18,860 nucleotides of DNA from CAIYMF01 sp943329595 (lineage in GTDB: Bacteria; Actinomycetota; Actinomycetes; S36-B12; CAIYMF01). Location of the stretch: positions 1 to 18,860 of the forward strand of contig CALQEM020000044.1 of NCBI GenBank assembly GCA_943329595.2, written 5' to 3'. Below, one piece after another: positions 7,378-14,588 of the stretch. Position 1 is the stretch's first letter; each line of letters starts with the position of its first letter. The translations under genes and the position numbers were made by a program. A model generated the notes under the pieces. That model searched no databases, was not told where the DNA came from, and saw nothing but the letters and a program-made list of their open reading frames with translations.

Positions 7378-7383
7378 TAGTCT
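7378..7383 (+). promoter_or_regulatory. -10 box TAGTCT for the YczE-family gene
   Basis: TAGTCT ends 6 nt before GTG 7390, and no usable Shine-Dalgarno precedes this start. The predicted mRNA is leaderless. Confidence 0.6.
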
Positions 7384-7389
7384 CAAGGC

Positions 7390-8124
7390 GTGACAACGGT
7401 TCCCTCGTGGTGGAAGCGACTCGGACGCTTCCTCCGAGGCGCCCGTACGGTGCCGCGCACCCGATTCACAGCGCCGGCGATCTGGCGCCCTACCCCTGCC
7501 TCGGCGGCGGCGCTTGCTGGGGGGCTCACACTCTTCGGCATCGGTGAGGGATTCCTCCTCGCCTCTCACCTCGGGGCTGCGCCGTGGTCGGTTCTCGCTC
7601 AGGGGCTGAGCCTCCGTTCGGGGCTGGCCATCGGCTGGACAACCCTCATCGTCTCCACCTGCGTGCTGCTGCTCTGGATTCCGCTGCGCCAGCGCCCCGG
7701 ACTCGGCACCCTCATGAACATCCTCATCATCGCCGCGTCGCTCGAGATCACGTACTCGTTCATGCCGCAGCCCGACTCTCTTCCGGCCCGCTATGCGTTG
7801 GTTATCGTCGGCCTCGCGCTCATCGGCCTTGGCAGCGGCTTCTACCTCACCTCCGGCCACGGCCCCGGACCGCGAGACGGCTGGATGACCGGCCTGCATC
7901 GCGTGACCGGCCTTCCCGTCGGGCTGGTGCGACTGTGCATCGAGGTGGTCGTGCTGATTGCCGGCTGGCTTCTCGGCGGCACCGTGGGTATCGGCACGGC
8001 ACTGTTCGCCCTCCTGATCGGCCAATCGGTCGCGATGGGACTGGCCGTCGTGCATCGGCTGTCCCCCGGCCCGCTCGAACTGTCTCCCCCGGGCGAGGAG
8101 CCGTTCCCTCAGGGCGAGGCATGA
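7390..8124 (+). CDS. YczE/YyaS/YitT-family membrane protein
   Basis: This 244-residue multi-pass membrane protein has a cytoplasmic basic N-terminus of about 35 residues (WWKRLGRFLRGARTVPRTR), then five or six hydrophobic helices and a hydrophilic Pro/Glu-rich tail. The signature HLGAAPWSVLAQGLS, then RPGLGTLMNI and GLGSGFYLTSGHGPGPRDGW, fits the YczE/YitT family of uncharacterised membrane proteins. The role is unknown; transport has been suggested for relatives. The GTG start at 7390 is supported by the TAGTCT box 6 nt upstream. The gene is divergent from the CxxC protein gene with only 39 bp between the start codons. Confidence 0.85.
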   Translation: MTTVPSWWKRLGRFLRGARTVPRTRFTAPAIWRPTPASAAALAGGLTLFGIGEGFLLASHLGAAPWSVLAQGLSLRSGLAIGWTTLIVSTCVLLLWIPLRQRPGLGTLMNILIIAASLEITYSFMPQPDSLPARYALVIVGLALIGLGSGFYLTSGHGPGPRDGWMTGLHRVTGLPVGLVRLCIEVVVLIAGWLLGGTVGIGTALFALLIGQSVAMGLAVVHRLSPGPLELSPPGEEPFPQGEA

Positions 8125-8143
8125 CGCTGGCACGTTTTCCACT

Positions 8144-8208
8144 CCGCCATATCCCTGCGCGAGTTCGGACACAGCGAAGCCCTGTCCGAACTGGCGTAGG
8201 GATGGCGG
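8144..8208. repeat. Long imperfect inverted repeat / stem-loop between the YczE-type and methyltransferase genes
   Basis: The arms 8144-8171 and 8183-8208 pair with 24 Watson-Crick pairs and one G-U, around an 11-nt loop (8172-8182). The innermost 10 bp (AGTTCGGACA / TGTCCGAACT) are perfect. There is a 2-nt bulge at 8151-8152 and one G-G mismatch. It starts 19 nt after the YczE-type stop codon and ends 35 nt before the methyltransferase -10 box. No U tract follows on either strand, so it is an atypical terminator, an operator-like site or a structured RNA. Confidence 0.75.
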
Positions 8209-8243
8209 AAATTCGGCGGAGTAGGCCGGGCCGGGGGGCGCGC

Positions 8244-8249
8244 TAGCGT
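8244..8249 (+). promoter_or_regulatory. -10 box TAGCGT for the methyltransferase gene
   Basis: TAGCGT ends 7 nt before ATG 8257. The in-frame GTG at 8248 overlaps this hexamer, which argues that 8257 is the true start on a leaderless transcript. Confidence 0.5.
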
Positions 8250-8256
8250 GGCACTC

Positions 8257-9039
8257 ATGAAACCTTCGGACAAGTGGGCTGCTGATCTGGCGCTGTGGGC
8301 GATTCCCCCCGACATTCTCAGCCAGGTCGAGGCGATGCCCTGGATTCACTCGGTGTCGCAGTTCACCCCGCCCGCCGAGATTCCTGACTCGCCGTCGCAC
8401 CAGCGTGCCCGCGAAGCCCTACCTGCGGGTGGCAGTGTGCTCGACGTCGGAAGCGGCGGCGGTCGCGCATCGATGGCCATAGCGCCTCCGGCAGCCTCGG
8501 TGGTCGCCGTCGACACCGAGCAGGAGATGCTCGACGTTCTTAGCGACCAGGCCCGCGCCCGCGGTGTGACCGCTCAGACCTTCGTCGGCCGGTGGCCTGA
8601 CGTGGCCGACGACGTGCCCTCGTGCGATGTCGTCACCTGCCACCACGTGGTCTACAACGTGGCCGACATCATCCCGTTCCTGCTCGCGCTCAACTCGCAC
8701 GCGACGCGGCGCGTGGTGCTCGAGCTGCCAATTTCGCATCCTCAGTCGAACCTCGCGCCTCTCTGGAAGCACTTCTGGAACCTCGACCGCCCCACCAACC
8801 CCACTGCTGACGATCTGCTGGCCTGCGCCCTGCAAGCGGGCCTACCCGCCCAGATGGAGGTGTGGGTCGATGAGTCTTGGGGTAATCGAGTTGAGCTTCC
8901 GGTGGCCGAGCGGGTGGCAACGGTGCGCAGGCGCGTGTGCCTCAACGCCGACCGCGACGAGGAGATCGCCGACTTCCTCGCCACCAACCCCGAGGAGCCC
9001 GAGCGCCGAGTGGCCACCGTGTGGTGGGACCTCGCTTGA
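8257..9039 (+). CDS. Class I SAM-dependent methyltransferase
   Basis: This 260-residue protein has a Rossmann-type methyltransferase core. Motif I VLDVGSGGG lies at 61-69, the acidic ribose-binding residue D86 is in VVAVDTE, motif II-like WPDVADDV is at 113-120, and CDVVTCHHVVYNV (123-135) is a post-motif strand and helix. The N-terminal 50 residues are Trp-rich and probably form part of a substrate lid; the C-terminus ends VATVWWDLA. The methyl acceptor cannot be inferred. I chose ATG 8257 over GTG 8248 because 8248 lies inside a TAGCGT -10 candidate and lacks a ribosome binding site. The gene converges on ugd with 16 bp between the stop codons. Confidence 0.85.
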   Translation: MKPSDKWAADLALWAIPPDILSQVEAMPWIHSVSQFTPPAEIPDSPSHQRAREALPAGGSVLDVGSGGGRASMAIAPPAASVVAVDTEQEMLDVLSDQARARGVTAQTFVGRWPDVADDVPSCDVVTCHHVVYNVADIIPFLLALNSHATRRVVLELPISHPQSNLAPLWKHFWNLDRPTNPTADDLLACALQAGLPAQMEVWVDESWGNRVELPVAERVATVRRRVCLNADRDEEIADFLATNPEEPERRVATVWWDLA

Positions 9040-9055
9040 CCCCGCGTCGAAGACT

Positions 9056-10381
9056 TCAGAGCGAGGGGCGCCCGAGCGAGCGGATGGTCCAGCCTGCAGC
9101 GCGCCACTGCGCGGGGTCGAACACGTTGCGGGCATCGACCAGATGGCGCGAGCGCACCAGCGGGGCGAGCCGGTCGGGTGTGAGGGCGCAGAATTCGTTC
9201 CACTCGGTAAGCAGCATCACGATGTCTGCTCCGCCAACAGCGGTATCGACTGACTCGGCGAAGTGCAGGGTGGGGAAGAGTCGGCTGGCATTGGCCATCG
9301 CCTCGGGGTCATAGACACGCACAGTGGCGCCCTCGGTCTGAAGTGAAGCAGCCACATGCAGGGCGGGACTGTCGCGCACGTCGTCGCTGTTGGGCTTGAA
9401 CGACGCGCCGAGGCAGGCGACGACCACCCCCTGAAGCGAGCCGCCGGCCAACTCTCTAGCCATATCGACCGTGCGATCGCGGCGACGCAGGTTGATCGCA
9501 TCGACCTCTCGCAGAAACATGAGCGCCTCGTCGACGCCGAGCTCCCCGGCCCGTGCCATGAAGGCGCGGATGTCCTTGGGCAGGCAACCGCCGCCAAATC
9601 CGAGGCCAGCGCGAAGGAACCGATGGCCGATTCGATCATCGTGGCCGATGGCCTCGGCGAGCACGGTGACGTCGGCACCCGCTGCCTCGCACACCTCAGC
9701 CATTGCGTTGATAAACGAGATCTTGGTCGCGAGGAACGCATTGGCCGCGACCTTGACCAGCTCAGCGGTGGCGAAGTCGGTGACCACGATCGGCACGTCG
9801 GCCGAAAGTAGCGAGGCGTACACCTCGCGCAGGGTGGCTTCCGCCCGCTTCGAGGTCACCCCGATGACGAGGCGGTCGGGGCTCAGAGTGTCGGTAATGG
9901 CGAATCCCTCGCGCAGGAACTCGGGGTTCCATGCGAGCTCAACATCGACCCCCGCCGGAGCCAATTCCGCCAGACGCTCAGCAAGAAGGGCGGCCGTACC
10001 CACCGGCACCGTCGACTTGCCCACCACCAGCGCGGGGCGCGTGAGCAGTGGGGCAAGGGAGTCGAGCGCCGCGCTGACATGGCGGAGGTCGGCTGCGTTG
10101 GAGCCCACTTTCTGAGGCGTGCCGACGCACATGAAGTGCACGTCGCCGAATTCAGCAACCTCCTCGACCGACGTGGTGAACCGCAGTCGCCCCGTGGCGA
10201 GCACCTTCGCGAGTAGATCGTTGAGCCCCGGCTCGAAGAAGGGGGCAACCCCCGACGACAGGCTGGCAATGCGGTCAGCGTCGATGTCGAAGGCAAGGAC
10301 GTCGAACCCGAGGTCGGCCATGCAGGCGGCATGCACAGCACCGAGGTAGCCGGTACCGATGACGGTAAGTCGGAGGGTCAC
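9056..10381 (-). CDS. ugd: UDP-glucose 6-dehydrogenase
   Basis: This 441-residue enzyme oxidises UDP-glucose to UDP-glucuronate with two NAD+ in the cytoplasm, supplying envelope polysaccharide synthesis. It has an N-terminal Rossmann motif VIGTGYLG (7-14), STVPVGT (123-129), NPEFLREGFA (152-161), the K210/N214 pair in ELVKVAANAF, and catalytic C266 in GFGGGCLPKD. The C-terminal UDP-binding Rossmann domain begins near 310 with GVVVACLGASFKPNSDD. Length and motif order are typical. GTG 10381 has no Shine-Dalgarno but lies 6 nt behind TAGTCT, whose first three bases are the rmlA stop codon. So ugd follows rmlA by 9 nt and also has its own likely promoter. Confidence 0.95.
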   Translation of the reverse strand: MTLRLTVIGTGYLGAVHAACMADLGFDVLAFDIDADRIASLSSGVAPFFEPGLNDLLAKVLATGRLRFTTSVEEVAEFGDVHFMCVGTPQKVGSNAADLRHVSAALDSLAPLLTRPALVVGKSTVPVGTAALLAERLAELAPAGVDVELAWNPEFLREGFAITDTLSPDRLVIGVTSKRAEATLREVYASLLSADVPIVVTDFATAELVKVAANAFLATKISFINAMAEVCEAAGADVTVLAEAIGHDDRIGHRFLRAGLGFGGGCLPKDIRAFMARAGELGVDEALMFLREVDAINLRRRDRTVDMARELAGGSLQGVVVACLGASFKPNSDDVRDSPALHVAASLQTEGATVRVYDPEAMANASRLFPTLHFAESVDTAVGGADIVMLLTEWNEFCALTPDRLAPLVRSRHLVDARNVFDPAQWRAAGWTIRSLGRPSL

Positions 10382-10387
10382 AATGTG

Positions 10388-10393
10388 AGACTA
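10388..10393 (-). promoter_or_regulatory. -10 box TAGTCT for ugd, fused to the rmlA stop codon
   Basis: TAGTCT ends 6 nt before the ugd GTG. Its TAG is also the in-frame stop of rmlA, so termination of one coding region and initiation of the next transcript share the same bases. Confidence 0.55.
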
Positions 10394-11260
10394 GGCCAGT
10401 TCGCCGAGGAGGCTGAGCAGGTAGTCGCCGTAGCCGCTCTTGCGCAGTGGCTCTGCCACCGCCCGGAGTCCGGCATCGTCGATGAATCCCTCGCGCCAGG
10501 CCATCTCTTCGATGCACCCCACCTTGAGTCCCTGTCGCTTCTCGACCACCTGCACGAACTCCCCAGCAGCCATGAGCGAGTCGACGGTGCCGGTGTCGAG
10601 CCACGCGGTGCCCCGGTCGAGCACTGTCACGACAAGGCGCCCCTGCTGGAGGTAGTGCTCGTTGACCGCGGTGATCTCCAGCTCACCCCGCGCACTTGGC
10701 GCAATTCCTCGGGCGACCTCTACGACGTCAGAGCCGTAGAAGTAAAGTCCCGGCACCGCGAAGTTGCTGCGCGGGATCACAGGCTTCTCCTCGATGGAGA
10801 TCGCGCGGCCTGACGGGTCGAACTCGACGACACCATAGTCGCGGGGGTTGCTCACGTGGTACGCGAACACCAGGCCCCCCTCGATGTCGACGCTCGACTT
10901 GAGCGAGTCTGAGAGTCCGGTGCCGTAGAAGATGTTGTCGCCGAGAATGAGGCACGCGGGCCCGCCGGCGAGGAATTCGGCGCCGATGATGAACGCCTGG
11001 GCCAAACCCTCGGGCTTGGGCTGCACGGCGTACTGCAGGTTGACGCCTATCTCGTGGCCGTCGCCGAGTAGCCGATGAAACGCGGGTGCGTCTTCGGGCG
11101 TGGTAATGATGAGGATGTCACGGATGCCCGCCGAGATCAGGATCGACAGCGGGTAGTAGATCATCGGCTTGTCGTACACCGGCAGAAGCTGCTTGCTAAT
11201 TCCACGGGTGATGGGGTGCAGCCGGGTTCCCGACCCGCCTGCCAGCACGATTCCACGCAT
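10391..11260 (-). CDS. rmlA: Glucose-1-phosphate thymidylyltransferase
   Basis: This 289-residue nucleotidyltransferase makes dTDP-glucose from dTTP and glucose-1-phosphate, the first step of dTDP-L-rhamnose synthesis. The nucleotide-binding signature LAGGSGTRL (6-14) is followed by SKQLLPVYDKPMIYYPL, then LQYAVQPKPEGLAQAF (76-90) and LGDNIFYG (106-113) with metal-binding D108. Length and motifs are those of RmlA/RfbA. ATG 11260 lies 7 nt behind TAGCCT. It is divergent from rmlB and followed by ugd on the same strand. Confidence 0.95.
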   Translation of the reverse strand: MRGIVLAGGSGTRLHPITRGISKQLLPVYDKPMIYYPLSILISAGIRDILIITTPEDAPAFHRLLGDGHEIGVNLQYAVQPKPEGLAQAFIIGAEFLAGGPACLILGDNIFYGTGLSDSLKSSVDIEGGLVFAYHVSNPRDYGVVEFDPSGRAISIEEKPVIPRSNFAVPGLYFYGSDVVEVARGIAPSARGELEITAVNEHYLQQGRLVVTVLDRGTAWLDTGTVDSLMAAGEFVQVVEKRQGLKVGCIEEMAWREGFIDDAGLRAVAEPLRKSGYGDYLLSLLGELA

Positions 11261-11267
11261 GCGCCTC

Positions 11268-11273
11268 AGGCTA
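11268..11273 (-). promoter_or_regulatory. -10 box TAGCCT for rmlA
   Basis: TAGCCT ends 7 nt before the rmlA ATG, giving a leaderless or nearly leaderless transcript. No -35-like hexamer is seen at 16-18 nt. Confidence 0.55.
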
Positions 11274-11302
11274 TGGGATCGGGCCCGGCTCGTCGCACCC
11301 GA

Positions 11303-11308
11303 TACGAT
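11303..11308 (+). promoter_or_regulatory. Candidate -10 box TACGAT for rmlBD
   Basis: TACGAT matches TANNNT and lies about 35 nt before the rmlB ATG, compatible with a leader of about 28 nt carrying GAGG at 11334-11337. Unlike its neighbours, this transcript would have a Shine-Dalgarno leader. Confidence 0.4.
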
Positions 11309-11342
11309 GGAATCTCACCACGCCGCAACGAATGAGGTCGAA

Positions 11343-12350
11343 ATGCGCATCCTGGTCACCGGTGGCGCGGGCTTCATCGGCTCCCACTTTGTCCGCACTC
11401 TCGTGTCGGGCGGGTACGACTCCCTTACGGCCGACGGTCCCTTCGCAGGCGCCAACGTCACCGTACTTGACGCACTCACCTACGCGGGCGTTCTCGCCAA
11501 TCTCGACGCTGTCATCGACAGCCCGCGGCTACGCTTTGTCGAGGGCAACATCCTCGACGAGACCCTGGTCGACACACTGATGTCAGACACGGACCACGTG
11601 GTGCACTTCGCCGCCGAGTCGCACGTCGACCGCTCCATCACCGGGGCCCGCGACTTCATCATGACCAACGTCGTCGGCACGCAGACTCTGCTCGATGCCG
11701 CTCGCCGACACCCGATTGATCGCTTCGTGCACGTGTCGACCGACGAGGTGTACGGCTCGATCGACGAGGGGTCGTGGCCCGAGACGCACCCGCTCGAACC
11801 CAACTCCCCCTATGCAGCGTCGAAGGCGTCGAGCGACCTCATCGCCCGGTCGTACGCGCGCACCCATGGCCTCGACGTGGTCATCACCCGCTGCTCAAAC
11901 AACTATGGTCCTTACCAATTTCCCGAGAAGGTGATTCCGCTCTTCATCACCAACCTGATTGATGGCGGCACCGTGCCGCTCTACGGCGACGGGCTCAATG
12001 TGCGCGACTGGCTGCACGTCGACGACCACTGCCGCGGCATCGCTCTTGCCCTCGCGCTGGGCCGTGCGGGCGAGGTCTACAACATCGGTGGCGGCACTGA
12101 GCTCACCAACCGCGAGCTCACCGAGTTACTGCTCGAGCGCACCGGCACCGACTGGAGTCGTGTCGTCGCGGTCGACGACCGCAAGGGTCACGACCGCCGC
12201 TACTCGGTCGACATCAGCAAGGCCAACGCCGAACTCGGCTACGAGCCCCGTGTGCCCTTCGAGCAGGGGCTGGCCGACACCGTGCAGTGGTACCGCGACA
12301 ACCGGACCTGGTGGGAGCCGCTCAAGCAGCAGGCGGCATCGGCACGATGA
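11343..12350 (+). CDS. rmlB: dTDP-glucose 4,6-dehydratase
   Basis: This 335-residue extended short-chain dehydrogenase converts dTDP-glucose to dTDP-4-keto-6-deoxyglucose. The NAD-binding motif GGAGFIGSH is at 7-15. The catalytic TDE triad is T133-D134-E135 in HVSTDEVYGS, and Y157-xxx-K161 is in SPYAASKASSD. NNYGPYQFPEKVIPLF and VRDWLHVDDHC are family-typical. I chose ATG 11343 because GAGG sits 5 nt upstream and the protein then begins directly with MRILVTGGAGF; in-frame starts further left would run through the promoter region. It overlaps rmlD by the ATGA at 12347-12350, indicating translational coupling. Confidence 0.95.
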   Translation: MRILVTGGAGFIGSHFVRTLVSGGYDSLTADGPFAGANVTVLDALTYAGVLANLDAVIDSPRLRFVEGNILDETLVDTLMSDTDHVVHFAAESHVDRSITGARDFIMTNVVGTQTLLDAARRHPIDRFVHVSTDEVYGSIDEGSWPETHPLEPNSPYAASKASSDLIARSYARTHGLDVVITRCSNNYGPYQFPEKVIPLFITNLIDGGTVPLYGDGLNVRDWLHVDDHCRGIALALALGRAGEVYNIGGGTELTNRELTELLLERTGTDWSRVVAVDDRKGHDRRYSVDISKANAELGYEPRVPFEQGLADTVQWYRDNRTWWEPLKQQAASAR

Positions 12351-13213
12351 CTGAGCGCCGTTGGCTGGTTATCGGCCACCTCGGAATGCTTGGCACCGAC
12401 CTGATGTCGGTGCTCGCCGAACGCGACGTCAGCGGCGTCGATCGGCCAGACATCGACATCACGGTGGCCTCATCGGTCGATGACGCCGTGACCGGGTACG
12501 ACGTGGTGGTCAACTGTGCCGCGTACACGGCGGTCGATGACGCCGAGTCTCACGAGGCCATCGCCCACGCGGTCAACGCCGATGGCCCGGCTAACATCGC
12601 CCGATCATGCGCCCGCACGGGCGCCCGCATGGTGCACATCTCAACCGACTACGTCTTCGCCGGAGCGGCGACCGAGCCCTACGCCGAGGACTCGCCGCTC
12701 GACCCGCGATCGGCCTATGGGCGCACCAAGGCGGCGGGCGAGCAGCAGGTGCGCGGGATCCTTCCGACCGATTCGCTGATCCTGCGCACGGCGTGGTTGT
12801 ACGGGGCGCACGGACCCAACTTCGTGCGCACCATGATGGGGCTCGAGGCCTCGCGCGACACTCTCGACGTGGTCAACGACCAGCGCGGCCAACCCACCTG
12901 GGCCCACGACCTCGCCGCACGCATTGTGGCGTCTGTCGACGCCAACATCGCCCCCGGCGTTTACCACGCGACGTCATCAGGTGACACAACCTGGTTCGGA
13001 CTCACCCGCCGCATCTTCGACAAACTCGGCGCCGATCCCGAGCGTGTTCGCCCCACCACCACCGACGTATTCCCTCGGCCGGCCCCCCGCCCTCGCTACT
13101 CGGTGCTGGGGCATCGCGGCTGGGAGGCGGCCGGGCTGTCGCCCCTTCCGCACTGGTCTGACGCACTCGACGCGGCCTGGCCAGAGCTAATGGCAGCAAG
13201 TCAGCGCGGGTGA
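12347..13213 (+). CDS. rmlD: dTDP-4-dehydrorhamnose reductase
   Basis: This 288-residue short-chain reductase catalyses the last step to dTDP-L-rhamnose with NAD(P)H. It has the N-terminal GHLGMLG (10-16) for the cofactor, NCAAYTAVDDAE (56-67), HISTDYVFAG (97-106), catalytic Y124-xxx-K128 in SAYGRTKAAGE, and LRTAWLYG. No RmlC (3,5-epimerase) domain is fused, and no rmlC gene is in the window. The ATG start overlaps the rmlB stop (ATGA). The 3' end overlaps the convergent DUF3291 gene by 13 nt. If no epimerase exists elsewhere, the product could be another 6-deoxyhexose, but rhamnose is the default reading. Confidence 0.92.
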   Translation: MTERRWLVIGHLGMLGTDLMSVLAERDVSGVDRPDIDITVASSVDDAVTGYDVVVNCAAYTAVDDAESHEAIAHAVNADGPANIARSCARTGARMVHISTDYVFAGAATEPYAEDSPLDPRSAYGRTKAAGEQQVRGILPTDSLILRTAWLYGAHGPNFVRTMMGLEASRDTLDVVNDQRGQPTWAHDLAARIVASVDANIAPGVYHATSSGDTTWFGLTRRIFDKLGADPERVRPTTTDVFPRPAPRPRYSVLGHRGWEAAGLSPLPHWSDALDAAWPELMAASQRG

Positions 13214-13650
13214 GCACGCTCCAGTGGAAAGGCTGTCTCTGACGGCCCGTGGGCACGCAGGTGCAGCAGCGCCCACTCGGCCTCGGCAACGCTGGGCCGA
13301 TGCCCCTCGGCCACCCACCAGCACACCGTCGGTACCGTGAACTCAGAGTCATCGGCCTCGAACCACTCATGGCGGCGCTTCATGATCTCGAGGTGGGCGG
13401 CGTCGCCGTAGACCCACGAGCGCAGCGCCTGCACATCGGTCCAGACTGAGATGTTGACGAGCAGCAGGCTGTCGCCGAGGAGAACCGGATCCGCGATCGA
13501 GTCGTCTGGGTCGTCGTCGAGTCGCCACACAAATCCAGGCGCGGCATCAGCGGTAGCGTTCACTCGCGCGATGCTGTCGACAAACCCTGCCATGAGCGGG
13601 TGATCGAACGGCGCAAGGGCGCGACTCGTATTGAGGTGGGCAACGTGCAC
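13201..13650 (-). CDS. DUF3291 domain protein
   Basis: This 149-residue soluble protein matches my memory of the DUF3291 family. It starts HVAHLNTSRALAPFDHPLM, then has PGFVWRLDDDPDD, LLLVNISVWTDVQALRSWVYG, and CWWVAEGHRPSVAEAEW followed by LLHLRAHGPSETAF. The fold resembles dimeric alpha+beta-barrel monooxygenase-like proteins, but no enzymatic role is established. The GTG start at 13650 lies 6 nt behind TAGCCT, again pointing to a leaderless transcript. It is divergent from the metallo-hydrolase gene across 40 bp and overlaps the rmlD 3' end by 13 nt. Confidence 0.85.
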   Translation of the reverse strand: MHVAHLNTSRALAPFDHPLMAGFVDSIARVNATADAAPGFVWRLDDDPDDSIADPVLLGDSLLLVNISVWTDVQALRSWVYGDAAHLEIMKRRHEWFEADDSEFTVPTVCWWVAEGHRPSVAEAEWALLHLRAHGPSETAFPLERAHPR

Positions 13651-13656
13651 CTCACG

Positions 13657-13662
13657 AGGCTA
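13657..13662 (-). promoter_or_regulatory. -10 box TAGCCT for the DUF3291 gene
   Basis: TAGCCT ends 6 nt before GTG 13650. It shares a 40-bp divergent spacer with the metallo-hydrolase promoter. Confidence 0.6.
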
Positions 13663-13678
13663 CTGCTACCGGGTACGT

Positions 13679-13684
13679 CAGACT
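13679..13684 (+). promoter_or_regulatory. Candidate -10 box CAGACT for the metallo-hydrolase gene
   Basis: CAGACT keeps the conserved A at position 2 and T at position 6 and ends 6 nt before ATG 13691, which has no Shine-Dalgarno. It is a weaker match than the TAG-type boxes. Confidence 0.35.
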
Positions 13685-13690
13685 CAGCGT

Positions 13691-14533
13691 ATGAGCACCG
13701 ACAGCCCCCTGCCTCTGGTCGCGTCGGGTCTCGACGTCTGGGTGGCCACGTCACGCCGCTACCAGAGCCTGTCAACGGTCATCCGCGGCGATGACAACAC
13801 CGCACTCGTGATCGATCCGAACTGGGACGACGACGAGCTGGCCTCGATTCCCGCGGAACTCGCCGCCTTGAATATCAGCTGCGGGCTGGGCCTAGCGACC
13901 CACATGCACTACGACCACGTGCTCTGGCACCCCGACCTCGGGTCACCGCCTCGGTACGCCTCTCGCTGGACAGTATGGGCGCTCGACACTCAGCGCGACT
14001 CCCTGCTTGCGCCACTGGTCGGTGACATCTCTTCCGCGGCCATTGAGCTGGCGGGGCGCGTCGTCGAGATTCCGGGAGGACGTGCACCCCGCGAGGTGCC
14101 CCCGCCCGAGACGCCGCGCGCAGCCGGAGTCCTTCCGGCGCCCTACGAACTGCCCTGGGCGGGTCGCGAGATTGTGCTGCACGAGCACGACGCTCACGCA
14201 CCGGGCCATCTGGCCGTGGAGGTCGTCGATCGTCGGGTGCTCGTGTGCGGCGACATGGGGAGCGACATCGAACTGCCCACACCCCACGACCTCAACCCCG
14301 ACTTGGTCGCGTACCTGCAGGGGCTCGACCGCGTTGCCGAGGTGGCGGCGCGCTGCGACCTCCTCATTCCTGGGCATGGCACTCCCAGCCGCCGACCGAT
14401 GGAACGCATCGACGCCGACCGGCGCTATCTCGACGATCTGCTCACGCGCGGCAACTCCGACGACCCGCGCATCTCCCTGCCCGACATGGCCACACTCCAC
14501 GCCGCTAATCGGGCTCGGGCGCTCGCCACCTGA
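13691..14533 (+). CDS. Metallo-beta-lactamase-fold hydrolase
   Basis: This 280-residue protein has the dinuclear-metal motif THMHYDH (H71, H73, D75, H76), then H173 in HAPGHLAVEV, bridging D188 in VCGDMGSDIELP and H229 in IPGHGTPS. All ligands expected for the glyoxalase II/lactonase-like MBL fold are present, so it is probably active. The segment 129-158 (IPGGRAPREVPPPETPRAAG) is a Pro-rich insertion near the active site. The substrate is not inferable. I chose ATG 13691 because earlier in-frame starts run through the promoter region and encode atypical sequence, and a -10-like box lies 6 nt upstream. Confidence 0.87.
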   Translation: MSTDSPLPLVASGLDVWVATSRRYQSLSTVIRGDDNTALVIDPNWDDDELASIPAELAALNISCGLGLATHMHYDHVLWHPDLGSPPRYASRWTVWALDTQRDSLLAPLVGDISSAAIELAGRVVEIPGGRAPREVPPPETPRAAGVLPAPYELPWAGREIVLHEHDAHAPGHLAVEVVDRRVLVCGDMGSDIELPTPHDLNPDLVAYLQGLDRVAEVAARCDLLIPGHGTPSRRPMERIDADRRYLDDLLTRGNSDDPRISLPDMATLHAANRARALAT

Positions 14534-14559
14534 GACCACCCAAAAAATTTCACTGCTCT

Positions 14560-14588
14560 TTTTCAGCATAATAGGGATAAACTAGAAT
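14560..14588 (+). promoter_or_regulatory. Candidate promoter for the TetR gene
   Basis: TTTTCA (14560-14565) and TAGAAT (14583-14588) are separated by exactly 17 nt. The 60 bases 14541-14600 contain only 19 G or C (32%), very unlike the surroundings. Transcription from here would give a leader of about 85 nt before the TetR start. Confidence 0.55.

Noticed and set aside
8162..8192. LexA/SOS box in the 8144-8208 repeat
   Set aside because: The half-sites resemble GTTC/GAAC, but the spacing between arms is 11 nt or more instead of the compact GAAC-N4-GTTC layout.
7360..8400. 346-codon minus-strand open frame
   Set aside because: It is antisense to the YczE-type and methyltransferase genes, is rich in Arg/Gly/Glu/Ala, has no motif, and crosses the inverted repeat and promoter region.
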